Source: Hyphomicrobiales bacterium (GTDB lineage Bacteria; Pseudomonadota; Alphaproteobacteria; Rhizobiales; Rhizobiaceae). Taken from it: a DNA stretch of 64,000 nucleotides. The stretch lies in contig UCMS01000006.1 of assembly GCA_900473805.1 (NCBI GenBank), positions 357,736-421,735 of the forward strand, read 5' to 3'. Each line of letters begins with the position of its first letter. The stretch's first letter is position 1. Below, piece after piece: positions 61,294 through 64,000 of this stretch. The notes below the pieces were generated by a model that did not search any database, had not been told where the DNA came from, and saw nothing but the letters and a program-made list of their open reading frames with translations. The position numbers were made by a program, and so were the translations under genes.

Positions 61294-62703
61294 TTGGCAT
61301 TTGATGAAATGATGACTGCGGACAATGCTCCGCGCGGACCTTACCAGAACTACCACGACTGGTACTCCAGCCAGGATCCGGCAAGGCTTTTGGCGAAGTC
61401 CAGGGACGCGGAAAACATCTTCCGCAAAACAGGCATCACCTTCGCCGTCTACGGTCACGAGGACTCTTCGGAAAAACTCATCCCCTTCGACATCATCCCG
61501 CGCATCATCTCCGGACGGGAATGGCGCAAGCTTGCCCAGGGCATCGAACAGCGGGTGCTGGCGCTGAATGCTTTCCTCGATGACATCTACCACAAGCAGG
61601 AAATCATCAAGGCCGGCCGCATTCCCCGCGAACTGATCGAGAAAAACGTCGCCTTCCTGCCCGAGATGATCGGCTTCCGTCCGCCGGGCGGTGTCTACAC
61701 CCACATTGTCGGCACCGACATCGTGCGCACCGGCGAGGACCAGTTCTACGTTCTCGAGGACAATGCCCGCACGCCCTCCGGCGTCTCCTACATGCTGGAG
61801 AACCGGGAAACCATGATGCAGATGTTCCCGGAACTCTTCCAGTTGAACAAGGTGCAGCGCGTCGAGGATTATCCCTATCTGCTCCGCCAGTCGCTCGCCT
61901 CGCTCGCGCCTCCCGGCTGCAAGGGCAAGCCGCGCGTCGCGGTGCTCACCCCCGGCATCTACAATTCCGCCTATTACGAGCACTCCTTCCTCGCCGACAT
62001 GATGGGCGTGGAACTGGTCGAAGGCTCGGACCTGCGCGTCATCGATGGCAAGGTGAAGATGCGCACGACGCGCGGCTATGAGGCCATCGATGTGCTCTAC
62101 CGCCGCGTCGACGACGACTTCCTCGATCCCTTGACCTTCCGGCCGGATAGCTGCCTCGGCGTGCCCGGCATCATGGATGTCTACCGCGCCGGCAACATCA
62201 CGATCGCCAATGCGCCCGGCACCGGCATCTCGGATGACAAGGCGATCTACAGCTACATGCCGGAAATCGTCGAATTCTACACCGGCCGCAAGGCGCTCCT
62301 GGAAAACGTGCCCACTTGGCGGTGCTCGGAAGCCGACAGCCTCAAATACGTGCTGGAGCACCTTGAAGAGCTGGTGGTCAAGGAAGTCCATGGCTCCGGC
62401 GGCTACGGCATGCTGGTCGGCCCGACTGCTTCGAAGAAGGAGCGCGCCGATTTCGCCGACAAGCTGAAGGCCCGCCCCTCGAACTACATCGCCCAGCCGA
62501 CGCTGTCGCTGTCGACCGTGCCGATCCTCGTCAACAAGGGGATTGCGCCCCGTCACGTCGACCTTCGTCCTTATGTCCTCGTCTCCGACAAGGTGCAGAT
62601 CATCCCCGGCGGTCTGACCCGCGTGGCCCTCAAGCAGGGTTCGCTCGTGGTCAATTCCAGCCAGGGCGGCGGCACCAAGGACACCTGGGTACTGGAGGAC
62701 TGA
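61294..62703 (+). CDS. Circularly permuted ATP-grasp protein (COG2308)
   Basis: A 469-residue protein of the type 2 circularly permuted ATP-grasp family, predicted to make peptide or amide bonds. Conserved segments include FDIIPRIISGREWRKLAQGIEQRVLALNAFL, FYVLEDNARTPSGVSYMLENRE, then KEVHGSGGYGML (ATP-binding) and IVEFYTGRKALLENVPT. The start is TTG at 61294. It heads an operon with an alpha-E protein and a transglutaminase-like protein. The operon is widespread and was predicted to act in peptide tagging or synthesis; its product here is unknown. Confidence 0.9.
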   Translation: MAFDEMMTADNAPRGPYQNYHDWYSSQDPARLLAKSRDAENIFRKTGITFAVYGHEDSSEKLIPFDIIPRIISGREWRKLAQGIEQRVLALNAFLDDIYHKQEIIKAGRIPRELIEKNVAFLPEMIGFRPPGGVYTHIVGTDIVRTGEDQFYVLEDNARTPSGVSYMLENRETMMQMFPELFQLNKVQRVEDYPYLLRQSLASLAPPGCKGKPRVAVLTPGIYNSAYYEHSFLADMMGVELVEGSDLRVIDGKVKMRTTRGYEAIDVLYRRVDDDFLDPLTFRPDSCLGVPGIMDVYRAGNITIANAPGTGISDDKAIYSYMPEIVEFYTGRKALLENVPTWRCSEADSLKYVLEHLEELVVKEVHGSGGYGMLVGPTASKKERADFADKLKARPSNYIAQPTLSLSTVPILVNKGIAPRHVDLRPYVLVSDKVQIIPGGLTRVALKQGSLVVNSSQGGGTKDTWVLED

Positions 62704-62704
62704 C

Positions 62705-63652
62705 ATGGTCATGCTCGGAAGAACTGCCAACGGCCTCTTTTGGATGTTCCGCTACATCGAGAGAGCCGAAAACATCGCCCGCCTCGTCGATGCGGGCCTG
62801 CGCATGTCGCTGACCCGCACCGGCGCCTCGGACGAGGACTGGGATGCGGTGTTGAAGAGCGCCGACGTGCGCCCGCTGTTTGCCGAGCGCCACGGCAAGG
62901 TGACCGCCTCTGATGCCATCGACTTCCTTCTGCGCGACACGACCAATCCGTCGAGTGTCATGTCCTGCATCGACGCCGGTCGCAACAATGCCCGCATGGT
63001 GCGCACGGCCCTGACCCGCGAAACCTGGGAAGCGACCAACGAGTGCTGGATCGAGCTCAAGCAAATGCTCGCTCGCAAGCTGAAATCGGCCGACCTGCCC
63101 GAGGTCATCGACACGGTGAAGCGCCAGGCCGGGCTGATCCGTGGCGCTTTCCACGGGTCGATGCTGCGCAACGAGATCTACAACTTTGCCCGCATCGGCA
63201 CCTTTATCGAACGTGCCGACAACACGAGCCGCATCCTTGATGTGAAATACTACGTGCTCTTGCCGGCGATCACCCACGTCGGCTCCTCGCTCGACAACAT
63301 GCAGTGGGAATCGATCCTGCGCTCGGTGTCCGCCCATCGCTCCTATCGCTGGGTCTATGACGGCGAATACAAGGCCGCCAACATTGCGGACTTCCTGATC
63401 CTCAACGGCCAGATGCCCCGCTCGCTCGCTTATTGCTACGAGAAGATCACCTCCAACCTCGGCTATCTCGCCAAGGACTATGATCACCGGCTGCCGGCGC
63501 ACGAGACGGCGGACAGCGTCGTCAAGACGCTGAAGTCGACCACGATCGGCGCAATCATGGACCAGGGTCTGCACGAATTCCTCGATGGCTTCATCGCCAG
63601 CAACAATCAGCTGGGCAACGAAATCACCGAAGGCTACCGGTTCTACAGCTGA
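62705..63652 (+). CDS. Alpha-E domain protein (COG2307)
   Basis: A 315-residue, mainly helical protein. MLGRTANGLFWMFRYIERAENIARLVDAGLRMSL is the signature start of the Alpha-E family; FARIGTFIERADNTSRILDVKYYVLLP and the ending DHRLPAHETADSV support it. It starts one base after the ATP-grasp stop. Alpha-E proteins occur almost always with this ATP-grasp and a transglutaminase-like protein, so they probably act as one complex. The biochemical role has not been established. Confidence 0.9.
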   Translation: MVMLGRTANGLFWMFRYIERAENIARLVDAGLRMSLTRTGASDEDWDAVLKSADVRPLFAERHGKVTASDAIDFLLRDTTNPSSVMSCIDAGRNNARMVRTALTRETWEATNECWIELKQMLARKLKSADLPEVIDTVKRQAGLIRGAFHGSMLRNEIYNFARIGTFIERADNTSRILDVKYYVLLPAITHVGSSLDNMQWESILRSVSAHRSYRWVYDGEYKAANIADFLILNGQMPRSLAYCYEKITSNLGYLAKDYDHRLPAHETADSVVKTLKSTTIGAIMDQGLHEFLDGFIASNNQLGNEITEGYRFYS

Positions 63653-63666
63653 GCAGGAATGATCCC

Positions 63667-64000
63667 ATGCGTCTGCGCATCACCCACACCACCGAGTATC
63701 GTTACGACGACCCGGTGCCGTATTCGCTGCAGCGCCTGCGGCTGACCCCTTGCAGCCTGCCCGGCCAGACCGTGCACTCCTGGAACATCGCCGTCGACGG
63801 CGCGAAGGTCGAAGCCGGCTTCAATGACCAGTTCGGCAACCATACCCATCTCGTTTCGACCGACGGACCGAGCCACAGCATCCATATTGTCGCAAGTGGC
63901 GAAGTCGACACGGAAGACCGCGCCGGTGTCTTCGGCCCTCACCTCGGCTACGTGCCCCTCTGGCTCTATCTGCGTGACACGCCGCGCACAAAGCCCGGCA
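63667..64000 (+). CDS. Transglutaminase-like protein, 3' end outside window
   Basis: The first 111 residues are visible. MRLRITHTTEYRYDDPVPYSLQRLRLTPCSLPGQ is the N-terminal beta domain of bacterial transglutaminase-like proteins found after the alpha-E gene. The catalytic Cys-His-Asp part lies beyond the window. It begins 14 bases after the alpha-E stop and completes the conserved three-gene set. The catalytic call depends on unseen sequence. Confidence 0.85.
   Translation, partial: MRLRITHTTEYRYDDPVPYSLQRLRLTPCSLPGQTVHSWNIAVDGAKVEAGFNDQFGNHTHLVSTDGPSHSIHIVASGEVDTEDRAGVFGPHLGYVPLWLYLRDTPRTKPG

Noticed and set aside
61219..62730. A 503-codon frame opposite the ATP-grasp gene
   Set aside because: The forward gene is in a conserved operon with matching motifs; no support for the reverse frame.

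Overview
The window looks like about 64 kb of chromosome from a GC-rich alphaproteobacterium of the Rhizobiaceae (Rhizobium/Agrobacterium/Sinorhizobium group). The evidence is a bdhA-xdhA-xdhB mixed operon, a BacA-type peptide transporter, glnII with a divergent small gstI-like gene, PuuD-type urate oxidation, and rhizobial-style mosaic palindromic repeats. No rRNA, tRNA, CRISPR array, prophage or intact insertion sequence was seen.

Layout. 1-7.2 kb: a cyclase-family gene cut by the window edge, a CxxC carboxymuconolactone-decarboxylase-like gene, adenine deaminase flanked on both sides by type II toxin-antitoxin pairs (Phd/PemK-like and YefM-like/YoeB), a K+ channel with a C-terminal zinc ribbon, a GNAT acetyltransferase and an alpha-glucosidase. 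7.2-16.7 kb: a GT4 glycosyltransferase behind a good Pho box, der with a TPR membrane protein, nnrU, a polysaccharide deacetylase, bacA, a small HTH gene, map and a luciferase-like oxidoreductase. 16.8-41.6 kb: mostly purine catabolism (bdhA-xdhA-xdhB, xdhC, lysR, puuD, guaD, then on the other strand mntA-hepT-allA-uraH-phosphoesterase, uraD-alc and puuE), interrupted by lldD, glnII/gstI, an alcohol dehydrogenase, a merR/MFS pair and a DUF1989/lysR pair. 41.6-55 kb: DUF1045, a head-to-head pair corresponding to the two halves of MnmC, a large PAS hybrid kinase, an MttB-family methyltransferase, a chemoreceptor, and a YafY regulator facing an alkC cluster. 54.8-58.2 kb: a divergent PepSY/cytochrome b561 and PepSY/two-component block. 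58.5-64 kb: an RhlE helicase, an EamA exporter, and the start of an ATP-grasp/alpha-E/transglutaminase operon that runs off the window.

How the genes work together. Adenine deaminase and guanine deaminase feed hypoxanthine and xanthine to XdhAB (matured by XdhC). PuuD oxidises urate, UraH and UraD convert hydroxyisourate and OHCU to allantoin, PuuE opens allantoin to allantoate, allantoicase yields ureidoglycolate and AllA releases glyoxylate and urea. Every step from the purine bases to glyoxylate is therefore encoded here. The nitrogen-assimilation gene glnII sits among them with a sigma-54 promoter and an NtrC-type palindrome shared with gstI.

The features most worth a second look are: toxin-antitoxin genes placed next to purine genes, including a mntA-hepT-allA-uraH-phosphoesterase run with overlapping ends; the 59-codon gstI; the Pho box before the glycosyltransferase; a palindrome-rich repeat between xdhA and xdhB; the split MnmC pair; and the PepSY/b561/two-component block.
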